The notes under the pieces were generated by a model. It was given only the letters and a program-made list of their open reading frames with translations. It did no database searches and was not told the DNA's origin. A DNA stretch of 45,466 nucleotides from Nitrosovibrio sp. Nv4 (GTDB taxonomy: Bacteria > Pseudomonadota > Alphaproteobacteria > Acetobacterales > Acetobacteraceae): positions 1 to 45,466 of the forward strand of contig CALQHT020000009.1 of assembly GCA_943330455.2 (NCBI GenBank). Reading direction: 5' to 3'. The number at the start of each line of letters is the position of its first letter. Positions within the stretch are counted from its first letter, which is position 1. Of the stretch, positions 16,485 through 24,590 are shown one piece after another. The translations under genes were made by a program, and so were the position numbers.

Positions 16485-17807
16485 TCAGGCGTTTACGGCA
16501 TTCGTTCCCTCAGCCTGACGGCGCGCCAATACGAACGCCACGAACTCCGGCAGTTTCGCGGCGACATCGTGCACATCCTTGGCCGAGAACAACATATCCG
16601 ACGCATGATCTTCCAGGAACGACAGCAGCTTGATGTTGCGTGCCATGGCCAGGGTCGGCGTTTCCGCGATCTTGCCGAAGATCAGGCCGTGATAGCGCGA
16701 TGACAGGATGCCGTCGAAGCGGCGATAGGTGGCCAGGACGGACAGCGGCTCCGGGTCGTATTGGTGCAGCTCGAAGCGTTCCGAGTGAGGAACCGATTGT
16801 ATCCCCATGAACACCCATAATTTCTCCCCTGTCAGGTGGTCGTTATTCCCAAGATTGAAATAGGATCGGGAGTGCGGGACATGCACGAAGCGAACCGGGC
16901 TGTTCGGATTGGTCCGCAGATAATCGCCGATGACATTGGCCAGGATCCTGGTTTGCACATCGTCCATGCTCGCGGTTGCCAGGCCGATTGTCGGGACATC
17001 ATGCAAGACACGCGGGATCGCGCGCGCCTCTTCGGTCAGGTTGAAGGCGAAGTCGAACGCCACCGGAAAGGTCGTGCCGGTGATACGTTCGATGATCGCC
17101 TGGGACCGGGTACTGCGAACGGAGGCCTGTCGTGCGAGGGCGAACAATTCCCTGATTTCGTCGGCGTAGTCGTCGTTGGCGGCCTCGCAGCCGATGCGCT
17201 GGATATCGACGACCGCCCCGGCGGCCAGCGCCGATTTCGCCAGGTTGATCATCAGAGTCACGGTTTCCCGGTCGTAGAGCAGGCCACCGCCGCCCAGGAT
17301 CAGATGGTCTCGTTCGGTGAAGAAGCCCGGGCGTTGCAGGACCTGGTTGGGGAAGAATCCTGGTCCGGTGCGCGGCTTGTTGAGGTGGATCTGGATGCAG
17401 CCGGGATGGGCACGTTTCACCCCCTCCAGGATGGCTTCGTCGCCGACATTGTTCGAACCGAAGGAGCCATAGGCGAACACCCGCGCCACGGCTTGCGGCC
17501 GCACGGGCAATCGGCCCTCGCGCCGTCCGGCATTCAGGTAGTGGTGCAAGGCCGAGCCGCAGGCACCTTTTTCGATGGCGCGAACGACATCGGGGTATTT
17601 GCGGAGGTACCAGGCCTCATCGAAAGCGCAGGGGGTACGACCGGCGGGTCGCCCGAGGGTGACGTAGTGCTCCCACGCATCCGCGGTTCTGCCGTCTGCG
17701 ATTGCCGGCGCGACATCGTCGTATTGCGCCACATACCACTCTGGATCGAACGCGGCTTTGCTCCGGTCGAGTGCTCTCATGGCCGGGGTTGCATCCTGAG
17801 GCATCAT
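16485..17807 (-). CDS. Polysaccharide pyruvyl transferase family protein with N-terminal repeats
   Basis: About 440 residues from the start at 17807 (MMPQDATP); a longer frame from 17852 is possible. Residues ~20-100 contain two copies of a short motif (FDPEWYVAQYDDV and FDEAWYLRKYPDV), each followed by a histidine-containing HY helix and a GR.EGR/GRPAGR end, as found in front of many surface-polysaccharide or secreted proteins. The rest matches the polysaccharide pyruvyl transferase fold: VFAYGSFGSNNVGDEAIL, LILGGGGLLYDRE, and SSRYHGLIFGKI near the C-terminus. The family adds pyruvate ketals to cell-surface sugars. It is on the opposite strand to the surrounding SBP genes and functionally unrelated to them as far as can be seen. 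Confidence 0.85.
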   Translation of the reverse strand: MMPQDATPAMRALDRSKAAFDPEWYVAQYDDVAPAIADGRTADAWEHYVTLGRPAGRTPCAFDEAWYLRKYPDVVRAIEKGACGSALHHYLNAGRREGRLPVRPQAVARVFAYGSFGSNNVGDEAILEGVKRAHPGCIQIHLNKPRTGPGFFPNQVLQRPGFFTERDHLILGGGGLLYDRETVTLMINLAKSALAAGAVVDIQRIGCEAANDDYADEIRELFALARQASVRSTRSQAIIERITGTTFPVAFDFAFNLTEEARAIPRVLHDVPTIGLATASMDDVQTRILANVIGDYLRTNPNSPVRFVHVPHSRSYFNLGNNDHLTGEKLWVFMGIQSVPHSERFELHQYDPEPLSVLATYRRFDGILSSRYHGLIFGKIAETPTLAMARNIKLLSFLEDHASDMLFSAKDVHDVAAKLPEFVAFVLARRQAEGTNAVNA

Positions 17808-17995
17808 CGTGTCCCGAACAGACAAGGGGTTGGGCGCTATGAGTCGACCCATAGCGCGGGTGGGCGGCCGGCGGGATGTCTTACATCAAATGTCGTGCGG
17901 TGCACCGTCGTCTGAACCGAGCGCCCACCCGCCATGTTCCCGTTTGGCGGAAAATACCGTAGCCTACGACGAGCATCCAAGTTTCGGAGAAAAAT

Positions 17996-19042
17996 TTGTC
18001 CATCACCCTATCGCGACGCCAAGCGGTGTCCGGTCTCGGCTCGCTTGGCCTGACGACGATCATCCTGCCGAACGATGCGCGGGCCGACCTGAAGGAGATG
18101 GAGGTTGCCGCTCGCAAGGAAGGCAGCCTGACCTGGTACACCGCTCAAATTGATGCCGAAAAGGCGGAACGGTTGGGGCGGGCGTTTACGGAGGCGTATC
18201 CGGGGGTGAAGGTGTCGACGATCCGCACCACCGGGCAGGTCGCGTATCAGCGCCTTTTGCTGGATATCAAGAACAGCACGCCGCAATGCGATGTGTTCAG
18301 CACGACCGACATTTCCCACATGCCGGCGCTGAAGGAACGCAAGCAACTCACCAACTATATGCCCGAGAGCGCGGTGGGGCTGATGCCGGCGTTCAAGGAG
18401 CTGTCCGATCCGGGCTTTTCCTACGTCACCAACGCCAGCCGCTATTTCATCCTTTACAACACCGACAAGGTGAAGCCGCAGGACGCGCCGCGCAAATGGA
18501 CCGACCTGCTGGACCCAAAATGGAAGGGCAAGGTCGCGACCGGCCATCCGGCGTTCAGCGGTTGCACCGGCGTCTGGGCCTTGTCGCTCAAGAAGGTCTA
18601 TGGCTGGCAGTTCTTCGAGAAGCTGGCCAAGAACAATCCGCGCATTGGCCGTTCGGCGATCGATCCCGTCACGCTCATGAGCGCGGGGGAGGCTCTGCTG
18701 GGGCCGGCATCGGCCAACACCGCCTACCCGTCGATGGAGAAAGGCAATCCGCTGGCCGTGGTGCACCCGGAAGACGGGCTGGTCCTGTGCGTGACGCCGT
18801 CGGCGATTCCCGCCAATGCGCCGCATCCCAATGCCGCGCGCCTGTTCATGGAGTTCATGCTCGGCGACACTTACTCCAGCATGCTGGCGCAGGACGGGAC
18901 GGAGCCGATCCGGGTCGGCGTGCAGCCGAAGGAAGGCGTCCCGCTGCTGGCAACTCAGAAGGTCATCCCGCTGACGGTCGATGAAATCCGCAAGGGCGTG
19001 CCGGAGGTCATCGAACAATGGCGCGACACGTTCGGAAGTTAG
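17996..19042 (+). CDS. ABC transporter substrate-binding protein, paralogue 2
   Basis: 348-residue periplasmic binding protein, homologous to its neighbours at 15042 and 19113 but the most diverged of the three. The TTG start at 17996 follows a GGAG ribosome-binding site. A twin-arginine signal (LSRRQAVSGLGSLG) precedes cleavage near NDARA. Shared landmarks are RKEGSLTWYTAQ, IRTTGQVAYQRL, KWTDLLDPKWKGK, GHPAFSG, RIGRS and VIEQWRDTFG. It differs where the others read GYFYPTT (here FSYVTNASRYF) and GNDPI (here AIDPV), residues that may line the ligand pocket, so it may bind a different substrate. It is 70 bases upstream of paralogue 3 and probably heads the transporter operon. Confidence 0.87.
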   Translation: MSITLSRRQAVSGLGSLGLTTIILPNDARADLKEMEVAARKEGSLTWYTAQIDAEKAERLGRAFTEAYPGVKVSTIRTTGQVAYQRLLLDIKNSTPQCDVFSTTDISHMPALKERKQLTNYMPESAVGLMPAFKELSDPGFSYVTNASRYFILYNTDKVKPQDAPRKWTDLLDPKWKGKVATGHPAFSGCTGVWALSLKKVYGWQFFEKLAKNNPRIGRSAIDPVTLMSAGEALLGPASANTAYPSMEKGNPLAVVHPEDGLVLCVTPSAIPANAPHPNAARLFMEFMLGDTYSSMLAQDGTEPIRVGVQPKEGVPLLATQKVIPLTVDEIRKGVPEVIEQWRDTFGS

Positions 19043-19112
19043 GCGGCGGAACACTGTTCAAGCCGACGCGTGTCTGCTTAACGTCCGGGAACGGAAGGGA
19101 GCCGGGAGAATC

Positions 19113-20153
19113 ATGTCCATGGGGGTGACACGGCGGACCGTCGCGACGGGGCTCGCCGCTTTGGGTTCGGCCGCACTGATGCCGGCGCCCGCGTCCGCGG
19201 ACACCGCTCAATTGGAAGAGGCTGCGCGCAAGGAAGGCTCGCTCACCTGGTATATCGCCCAGGTCGATTCCGAAACCGCGGAGAAAATGGGACGCGCCTT
19301 CACCGCGCGATATCCGGGGGTGAAGGTGTCGGTGATCCGCACCACCGGCCAGGTCGCGTTTGAGCGGTTGAACCAGGACCTGAAGAACAACGCCCCGCAA
19401 TGCGACGTGTTCAGCGCCACCGATATCGGCCACATGCCGGCCCTGCGGAAGCGCAACGCGCTGGCCCGCTACACCCCGGAAAACGCCGCCTTCATCAGTC
19501 CCGCCTTCAAGGGGTTGGGGGAGGAAGGGTATTTCTACCCCACGACCTCCACCCTGATGTTGATCATCGTCAATACGGAGAAGGTGAAGCCCGAGGACGC
19601 GCCGAAGAACTGGACCGACCTGCTGGAACCCAAATGGAAAGGCCGAGCGGCGTTCGGCCATCCCGGGTTCAGCGGCTATGTCGGAGTCTGGACCGTCCAG
19701 ATGCGGAAAATGTATGGCTGGGGCTTCTTTGAGAAGCTGGCCAAGAACAACCCGCGCATCGGGCGTTCGGGCAATGACCCGATCTCGCTGCTGAATGCCG
19801 GGGAATGCGTGGTTGGGCTGGGACCGCTGTCCACCGCCCTGATGGTCGCCGATCGAGGCAATCCCATCGGCATCGTCTATCCGACCGACGGGTCGGTGCT
19901 GTGCGTCGGCCCCTCCGCCGTCCTGGCCAGCGCGCCGCATCCCAACGCCGCGCGCCTGTTCATGAACTGGCTGCTCAGCACCGAATTCGCCGAAATCTGC
20001 GCCGAACACCGGATCGACGCCGCCCGCGCCGACGTGCCGCCGAAGCCCGGCGCCAAGCCGCTGTCCGAGGTGAAGCTGCTGTCGGTCGGCACCGACGAAC
20101 TGGTCAAAACCGTCCCAGAGGTTATCGAACAGTGGCGCGAGACATTCAGTTGA
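19113..20153 (+). CDS. ABC transporter substrate-binding protein, paralogue 3
   Basis: 346-residue periplasmic binding protein with a twin-arginine signal (VTRRTVATGLAALGSAAL, cleavage near APASA) and a GGGAGA ribosome-binding site before the ATG at 19113. By eye it is roughly 60% identical to paralogue 1, sharing GYFYPTT, MRKMYGW, RIGRSGNDPI and LNAGECVVG. It lies directly upstream of the permease, so it is the most likely cognate receptor. Its stop codon falls in the first unit of an 18-base tandem repeat that runs up to the permease start. The ligand is unknown. Confidence 0.88.
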   Translation: MSMGVTRRTVATGLAALGSAALMPAPASADTAQLEEAARKEGSLTWYIAQVDSETAEKMGRAFTARYPGVKVSVIRTTGQVAFERLNQDLKNNAPQCDVFSATDIGHMPALRKRNALARYTPENAAFISPAFKGLGEEGYFYPTTSTLMLIIVNTEKVKPEDAPKNWTDLLEPKWKGRAAFGHPGFSGYVGVWTVQMRKMYGWGFFEKLAKNNPRIGRSGNDPISLLNAGECVVGLGPLSTALMVADRGNPIGIVYPTDGSVLCVGPSAVLASAPHPNAARLFMNWLLSTEFAEICAEHRIDAARADVPPKPGAKPLSEVKLLSVGTDELVKTVPEVIEQWRETFS

Positions 20154-20218
20154 AGCGATTCGGGCAGTTGAAGCAATTCGGGCAGTTGAAGCGGTTCCGG
20201 CAGTTGGGGCAATTCCGG
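20147..20218 (+). repeat. Four 18-bp tandem repeats between SBP and permease genes
   Basis: Units at 20147-20164, 20165-20182, 20183-20200 and 20201-20218, consensus CAGTTGAAGCRRTTCGGG, with 1-4 changes between units. The first unit contains the TGA stop of the SBP gene (20151-20153). The fourth ends on the G that begins the permease GTG start codon (20218). The array therefore makes up the whole intergenic linker. No standard ribosome-binding site is visible apart from GGGGCAATTCCG. Copy number could set the spacing and so the permease/SBP expression ratio. Confidence 0.85.
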
Positions 20219-21936
20219 TGAGTCAGTCTGTTACGCGAACCGGAAGCCTGCGCGCGCGCTCGTTCGATCCGCTGATCCTGCTTTGGATCGCGCTGGCGCT
20301 GATCCTGATCTTCCTGGTGGTGAACCCGCTGTTCCGCCTGGTGCAAAGCAGCCTGGAGGAGGTGGATACCGGCGCCTTCACCCTGATGAACTACGTCACC
20401 GCGTTCTCCCGCCCGCGCTACCTGACGGCGATGTGGAACTCCATCCGCCTGGGTGCGATGGTGACGGTCCTGTGCCTGATCTTCGCCGTGCCCATGGCCT
20501 GGGCGATTTCGCGCACTGACATGCCGGGCAAGGGACTGATCCGCGTGCTGGTGCTGGGTGCCTTCATCACACCGCCCTATCTGGGCGCGATCGGCTGGAT
20601 CCTGCTGGCGGGGCCGAATTCCGGCTGGCTCAACCGGGTGTTCATCTCCCTGACCGGCGCGTCCGAGGGCATCTTCGACATCTACACCTTCAACGGGCTG
20701 GCCTTCGTCATCGCCATCTACTCCTTCCCGTTCATCTTCATCTTCACCGCCGCCGCGCTGGACGTGGTGTCGTCGGAAATGGAGGACGCGGCCAACGTCC
20801 TGGGCGCCGGCACGCTGCGGACCACCTGGCTGATCACCCTGCCCATGGTGCTGCCCGCCATCATGGCCGGCGCCATCGTCACATTCCTGGAAGCCATCGC
20901 GCTGTTCGGCACCCCGGCGCTGATTGCCATCCCCGCCCGATTCAACGTCGTGACCACTCAGTTGCTGCAATTCTTCAGCACGCCCATCCGATCGGAAGTC
21001 GCCGCCGCCTACGCCGTGCCTCTGCTCCTGATCACCGTCGTCCTGTTCGGCCTGCAACGCTGGATGGTCCGCCGGCGCGGCTTTGTCGCCCTGACCGGCA
21101 AGGGTGGAGAACGCCGGATCACGGAACTCGGCCCCTGGCGTTGGGCGATGTTCGGCTACTCCCTGTTCGTGATGTCGCTGGCGGTGATTCTGCCCTACAT
21201 CGTGCTGGCCCAGGCCGCTCTGTCGAAAGCCTGGGGTCGAGGCTTCACGTGGGCCAACATCACCTTGAAAAACTTCGAATACATCCTGTTCGAGCACGAA
21301 ACCGCCGCCCAGTCGGTGGTCAACAGTTTCACCTATGCCGCCGCCGCGGCCATGATCGCGATCGTGCTGGGCCTGGCCATCGCCTATATCGTCAGCCGTA
21401 AGCTGCTGCCCTATGCGGGAGTCCTCAGTTTCCTGGCCATGGCGCCCTTCGTCATTCCGGGCATCGTGCTGGCGATCGCGTTCTACTCCGCCTATGCGCC
21501 GCCGCCCTTCGCGCTTTACGGCACCGCCACCATCCTGATCCTGGCCTTCGCCACCCGCTTCCTGCCGATCGGCTTCGCCAACGCCGATGCCGCCATCCGC
21601 AGCATCAACCCGGAAATGGAGGAAGCGGTCCGTATCCTCGGCGGCGGCCGCCTGCTGGCCATCCGCAAAGTGATGGCGCCGCTGATGAAGCGGAGCCTAA
21701 TCGGCGCCTGGCTGCTGATCTTCATCCCCGCCACGCGGGAACTCTCCAGCGCCATGTTCCTCTATGGGCCGAACACCCGGACCATGTCCGTCATGCTCAT
21801 GGATATGAGCGAAGAAGGCAATTTCGAACACCTCGCCGCGCTTGGCTTTTTGCTGCTGGCCGCGACATTGGTCATCGTCGGTCTGGCCACGGCATTGCTG
21901 GGTCGCGACTTCATGTTAAGGCGGGAACGTCAATGA
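20218..21936 (+). CDS. ABC transporter permease, fused double domain (FbpB/AfuB type)
   Basis: 572-residue inner-membrane protein with about 12 membrane segments, made of two tandem binding-protein-dependent permease domains (about residues 55-280 and 345-560). Each has an EAA-type loop that contacts the ATPase: MEDAANVLGAGTLRTTWLITLP in the first half and MEEAVRILGGGRLLAIRKVMAP in the second. The fused form is usual for ferric/phosphonate-type importers. It starts with GTG directly after the tandem repeat and overlaps the ATPase gene by four bases. It is the only permease for the three SBP paralogues in the window. Confidence 0.92.
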   Translation: MSQSVTRTGSLRARSFDPLILLWIALALILIFLVVNPLFRLVQSSLEEVDTGAFTLMNYVTAFSRPRYLTAMWNSIRLGAMVTVLCLIFAVPMAWAISRTDMPGKGLIRVLVLGAFITPPYLGAIGWILLAGPNSGWLNRVFISLTGASEGIFDIYTFNGLAFVIAIYSFPFIFIFTAAALDVVSSEMEDAANVLGAGTLRTTWLITLPMVLPAIMAGAIVTFLEAIALFGTPALIAIPARFNVVTTQLLQFFSTPIRSEVAAAYAVPLLLITVVLFGLQRWMVRRRGFVALTGKGGERRITELGPWRWAMFGYSLFVMSLAVILPYIVLAQAALSKAWGRGFTWANITLKNFEYILFEHETAAQSVVNSFTYAAAAAMIAIVLGLAIAYIVSRKLLPYAGVLSFLAMAPFVIPGIVLAIAFYSAYAPPPFALYGTATILILAFATRFLPIGFANADAAIRSINPEMEEAVRILGGGRLLAIRKVMAPLMKRSLIGAWLLIFIPATRELSSAMFLYGPNTRTMSVMLMDMSEEGNFEHLAALGFLLLAATLVIVGLATALLGRDFMLRRERQ

Positions 21937-23021
21937 GTAAGCTGTCCCTGATCGGGCTGGGCAAGAGTTTCGGCAAAACCCCCGCCGTCGTCGATGTCGA
22001 CCTGACCTTGCAGGAGGGCGAATTCGTCTCCCTGCTCGGCCCGTCCGGCTGCGGCAAGACCACCACCTTGCGGATGATCGCCGGCTTCATCAAGCCGACC
22101 GCCGGTACTATAGAGATGAGCGGGCAGGTCATGTCCTCCCCGTCTCTGGTGGTCGCGCCCGAAAAGCGCGGCATGTCGATGATCTTTCAGAGCTACGCCA
22201 TCTGGCCGAACATGACCGTCGGCCAGAACGTCGCCTTCGGCCTGAAGCTGCGCAAACTGCCGACCACCGAGATCAACAAGCGGGTCGACAAGATCCTGGA
22301 CACCGTCCAGATGCTGCACCTGAAGGAACGCTATCCCGCCGAACTGTCCGGCGGCCAGCAGCAACGCGTCGCCCTGGCCCGCGCCATCGTGATCGAGCCC
22401 GCCGTGCTGCTGCTGGACGAGCCACTGTCCAACCTGGACGCCAATCTGCGGGAGGAAATGCGGACCGAAATCCGCCGCCTGCACGATGAGTTCAAGATCA
22501 CCACCGTCTACGTCACCCACGACCAAGCGGAGGCCATGGTCACCTCCGACCGCATCGTGGTGATGAACCACGGACGCATCGAGCAGGTGGACGATCCGGT
22601 CACTCTATATACTGTACCAAAAACGCGCTTCGTCGCCGGATTCATCGGCCGCACCAACTTCCTGGACGGACGGGTGGAGGGCAACCAGATCGTGTTCCCC
22701 GGCTTCACCGTGCCGGCCGACCTGGCGCCCGACGCGAAGAGCCTGCCGCGAGACGCCAGTTTCTCGGTCCGGCCGCAGACCATCGCCATCCAGCGCACCG
22801 CGCCGACCTCGACCGACCGCATCTGGTGGGTGCAGGGTAAGGTGACCGAGCGGGCCTATCTGGGCGAGTATTGGGAATACGGGGTGCGCCCTGCCGACTC
22901 GGATATCCGCATGCGGGTCAGCACGCCGCCGACCGACATGTATCAGATCGACGAATCCGTCTGGCTGGGGATAGACCCGGCCCGTTCGGCCCGGGTTCCG
23001 GCGCCTGGTAAAACGGTCTGA
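21933..23021 (+). CDS. ABC transporter ATP-binding protein (FbpC/PotA type)
   Basis: 362-residue ATPase. Walker A is GPSGCGKTTT (about residues 36-45), the Q loop lies at MIFQSYAIWP, the signature is LSGGQQQRVALARA, Walker B is VLLLDEPLSNLDA, and the switch histidine is in VYVTHDQ. The C-terminal ~120 residues form an OB/TOBE regulatory domain (VTLYTVPKTRFVAGFIGRTNFL onward), as in PotA/FbpC/MalK-like proteins. It overlaps the permease stop (ATGA) and completes the transporter operon. Confidence 0.94.
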   Translation: MSKLSLIGLGKSFGKTPAVVDVDLTLQEGEFVSLLGPSGCGKTTTLRMIAGFIKPTAGTIEMSGQVMSSPSLVVAPEKRGMSMIFQSYAIWPNMTVGQNVAFGLKLRKLPTTEINKRVDKILDTVQMLHLKERYPAELSGGQQQRVALARAIVIEPAVLLLDEPLSNLDANLREEMRTEIRRLHDEFKITTVYVTHDQAEAMVTSDRIVVMNHGRIEQVDDPVTLYTVPKTRFVAGFIGRTNFLDGRVEGNQIVFPGFTVPADLAPDAKSLPRDASFSVRPQTIAIQRTAPTSTDRIWWVQGKVTERAYLGEYWEYGVRPADSDIRMRVSTPPTDMYQIDESVWLGIDPARSARVPAPGKTV

Positions 23022-23027
23022 GTGAAG

Positions 23028-23150
23028 CGCTCCCCCTCCCCTTGCGGGAGGGGGCTGGGGGGAGGGGTTTCACGCAATATCCGGGCGGAATTACCCCTCT
23101 CCCCGCCCCCTCCCGCAAGGCGAGGCGGAGAATTCTCTCCCGCCGTCGCC
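23028..23150. repeat. CCCTCTCC-type palindromic repeat, copy 1
   Basis: GC-rich imperfect palindrome: CTCCCCCTCCCCTTGCGGGA, then a GGGGGCTGGGGGGAGGGG arm, a short ACGCAATATCC centre, then CCCCTCTCCCCGCCCCCTCCC and a closing AGAATTCTCTCCCGC. It fills the gap between the ATPase gene and the crotonase gene. Similar elements occur at 24427-24560 and 43563-43690. It is likely to fold strongly in RNA. Confidence 0.8.
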
Positions 23151-23203
23151 GGGTGACGCGATCGGTCGATGTTTCGAACAGCTGATAATAAGGACTCCGA
23201 TTG

Positions 23204-24013
23204 ATGAACGACGCTGTGACGATCCCTTTGCGCACGGACAACATGCTGGCCGAGATCGACGGCCCCATCGGCTGGATGACATTCAACAAACCGTCCCGCC
23301 GCAACGCCGTGTCCTTGGACATGTGGGAAGCGATGCCGGAGATCCTGGACCGGTTCGAGCAGGACCCGGCGGTCCGGGTCGTCGTGCTGAAAGGCGCCGG
23401 CGATGTGGCGTTCGTGTCTGGCGCCGATATTTCCCAGTTCGAGAAGTCGCGCGCCTCGTCCGAAGCGAACGAGCATTACGACCGCATGCTGGATAACGCG
23501 ACGAAGCGGCTGCAGGAATGCAGCAAGCCCACGATTGCGATGATCAAGGGTTGGTGCATCGGCGGCGGCATGGCCATCGCGGTCAGTTGCGACATGCGGA
23601 TCGCCACCGAGGGGTCGAAATTCGGCATTCCCGCGGCGCGACTCGGCCTGGGCTATGGCGCGCCGGGTGTGTCGAAGCTGATGGATCTGGTCGGTCCGTC
23701 CTTCACCAAGGAAATCTTCTTCACCGCGCGGCATTTCAGTGCGGCGGAGGCGGCGACCATGGGGCTGCTCAATCGTGTCGTCGCGGACACCGATATCGAG
23801 TCGTACACGCGGCAGTATTGCGCCACGATCGCCGATAACGCCCCAATGACGATGCTTGCGCTGAAACGGACCGTCGGGGAGCTGATCCGCGGAGAGAAAG
23901 CCGATCTGGCCCTGTGCGCCCGTCTGGTCGATGAGTGCTTTGAGAGCCAGGATTTCATCGAGGGACGGCGCGCGTTCATGGAAAAGCGCTGGCCGGTCTT
24001 CCGCGGGGTCTGA
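23204..24013 (+). CDS. Enoyl-CoA hydratase/isomerase (crotonase) family protein
   Basis: 269-residue crotonase-fold protein, presumably acting on an acyl-CoA in the cytoplasm. The first oxyanion-hole segment is FVSGADISQFEKS and the second is CIGGGMAIAVSCDMRIA. The position of the first catalytic glutamate of enoyl-CoA hydratase (PE in the G.PE..LG..PG.GG motif) reads IPAARLGLGYGAPG, with alanine in place of Glu. The second (KEIFFTARHFSA) keeps its Glu. It may therefore not be a plain hydratase. ATG 23204 has an AAGGA site upstream; a TTG one codon earlier is also possible. It is separated from the transporter operon by a palindromic repeat. Confidence 0.88.
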   Translation: MNDAVTIPLRTDNMLAEIDGPIGWMTFNKPSRRNAVSLDMWEAMPEILDRFEQDPAVRVVVLKGAGDVAFVSGADISQFEKSRASSEANEHYDRMLDNATKRLQECSKPTIAMIKGWCIGGGMAIAVSCDMRIATEGSKFGIPAARLGLGYGAPGVSKLMDLVGPSFTKEIFFTARHFSAAEAATMGLLNRVVADTDIESYTRQYCATIADNAPMTMLALKRTVGELIRGEKADLALCARLVDECFESQDFIEGRRAFMEKRWPVFRGV

Positions 24014-24209
24014 TCGCCAAGGGCCGGTCCGGCGGCAAGCCGAGCCGGGGGCGTTCAACAAATCGTGATCGTGGGGAGGACTCGGAAGTTCCGGGTTTGT
24101 ACCTTCTGGCGTCAAAATGCGCGAACGCCGCGGGTCACTTGGAATTATCGTGCTTTTATCGCTCATGCTGTTGGTAACGGCTGGGCCGGAGGGCAGCCCC
24201 AGCCCATCG

Positions 24210-24240
24210 CGTCATCGCCGGGCTTGCCCCAGCAATGACG
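24210..24240. repeat. GTCATTGCC-type palindrome, degenerate copy
   Basis: CGTCATCGCCGGGCTTG followed by CCCCAGCAATGACG makes an imperfect palindrome of 31 bases. It matches the core of the hairpin at 9069-9129 and the widespread alphaproteobacterial GTCATTGCCGGGCTTGACCC repeat. Confidence 0.7.
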
Positions 24241-24407
24241 AGGCGGCTGTGCATGGGTCAATCTTTCGGCCGATTGGCATAAGACAGGACCGGAGAGCAC
24301 CTCCCTTTGTGGGCCTGGGCCATGTAACGGCCCGAGGGCACGCAACCTTCCTACGAGCCGCCCCGCCCCAACCATGAGCGATCTCGCGGCCCAAGCTCAC
24401 AGGGGCC

Positions 24408-24590
24408 ACGGCATTCACACATCTCGGCGGTGCAGAAAATTTTCCCCCTCTCCTTGCGGGAGAGGGCGGGGAAAGGTGATTTCGCATGGATACTGCGTGC
24501 AACCCCTCCCCCTGCCCCCCTCATGCAAGGAGAGGGGGAGAATTTTCTCCCGCCAGCATCCCGGTCCGCGATGTGTGGATGCCGTAGGCT
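24408..24590. repeat. CCCTCTCC-type palindromic repeat, copy 2, with outer inverted arms
   Basis: The inner part (24427-24560) begins AGAAAATTTTCCCCCTCTCC and ends GGGGGAGAATTTTCTCCCGCC, with a TGGATACTGCGTGCA centre, as in copies 1 and 3. Unlike those, it is flanked by an additional inverted repeat: CCACGGCATTCACACATCTC on the left, and on the right the complement of CTACGGCATCCACACATCGC. Copies of GCTCACAGGGG also lie just outside each arm. Confidence 0.75.

Noticed and set aside
24117-24377. Small frame with a hydrophobic N-terminus (LGIIVLLSLMLLVTAG)
   Set aside because: After 25 residues it is translated repeat DNA, with no ribosome-binding site and no recognisable family.
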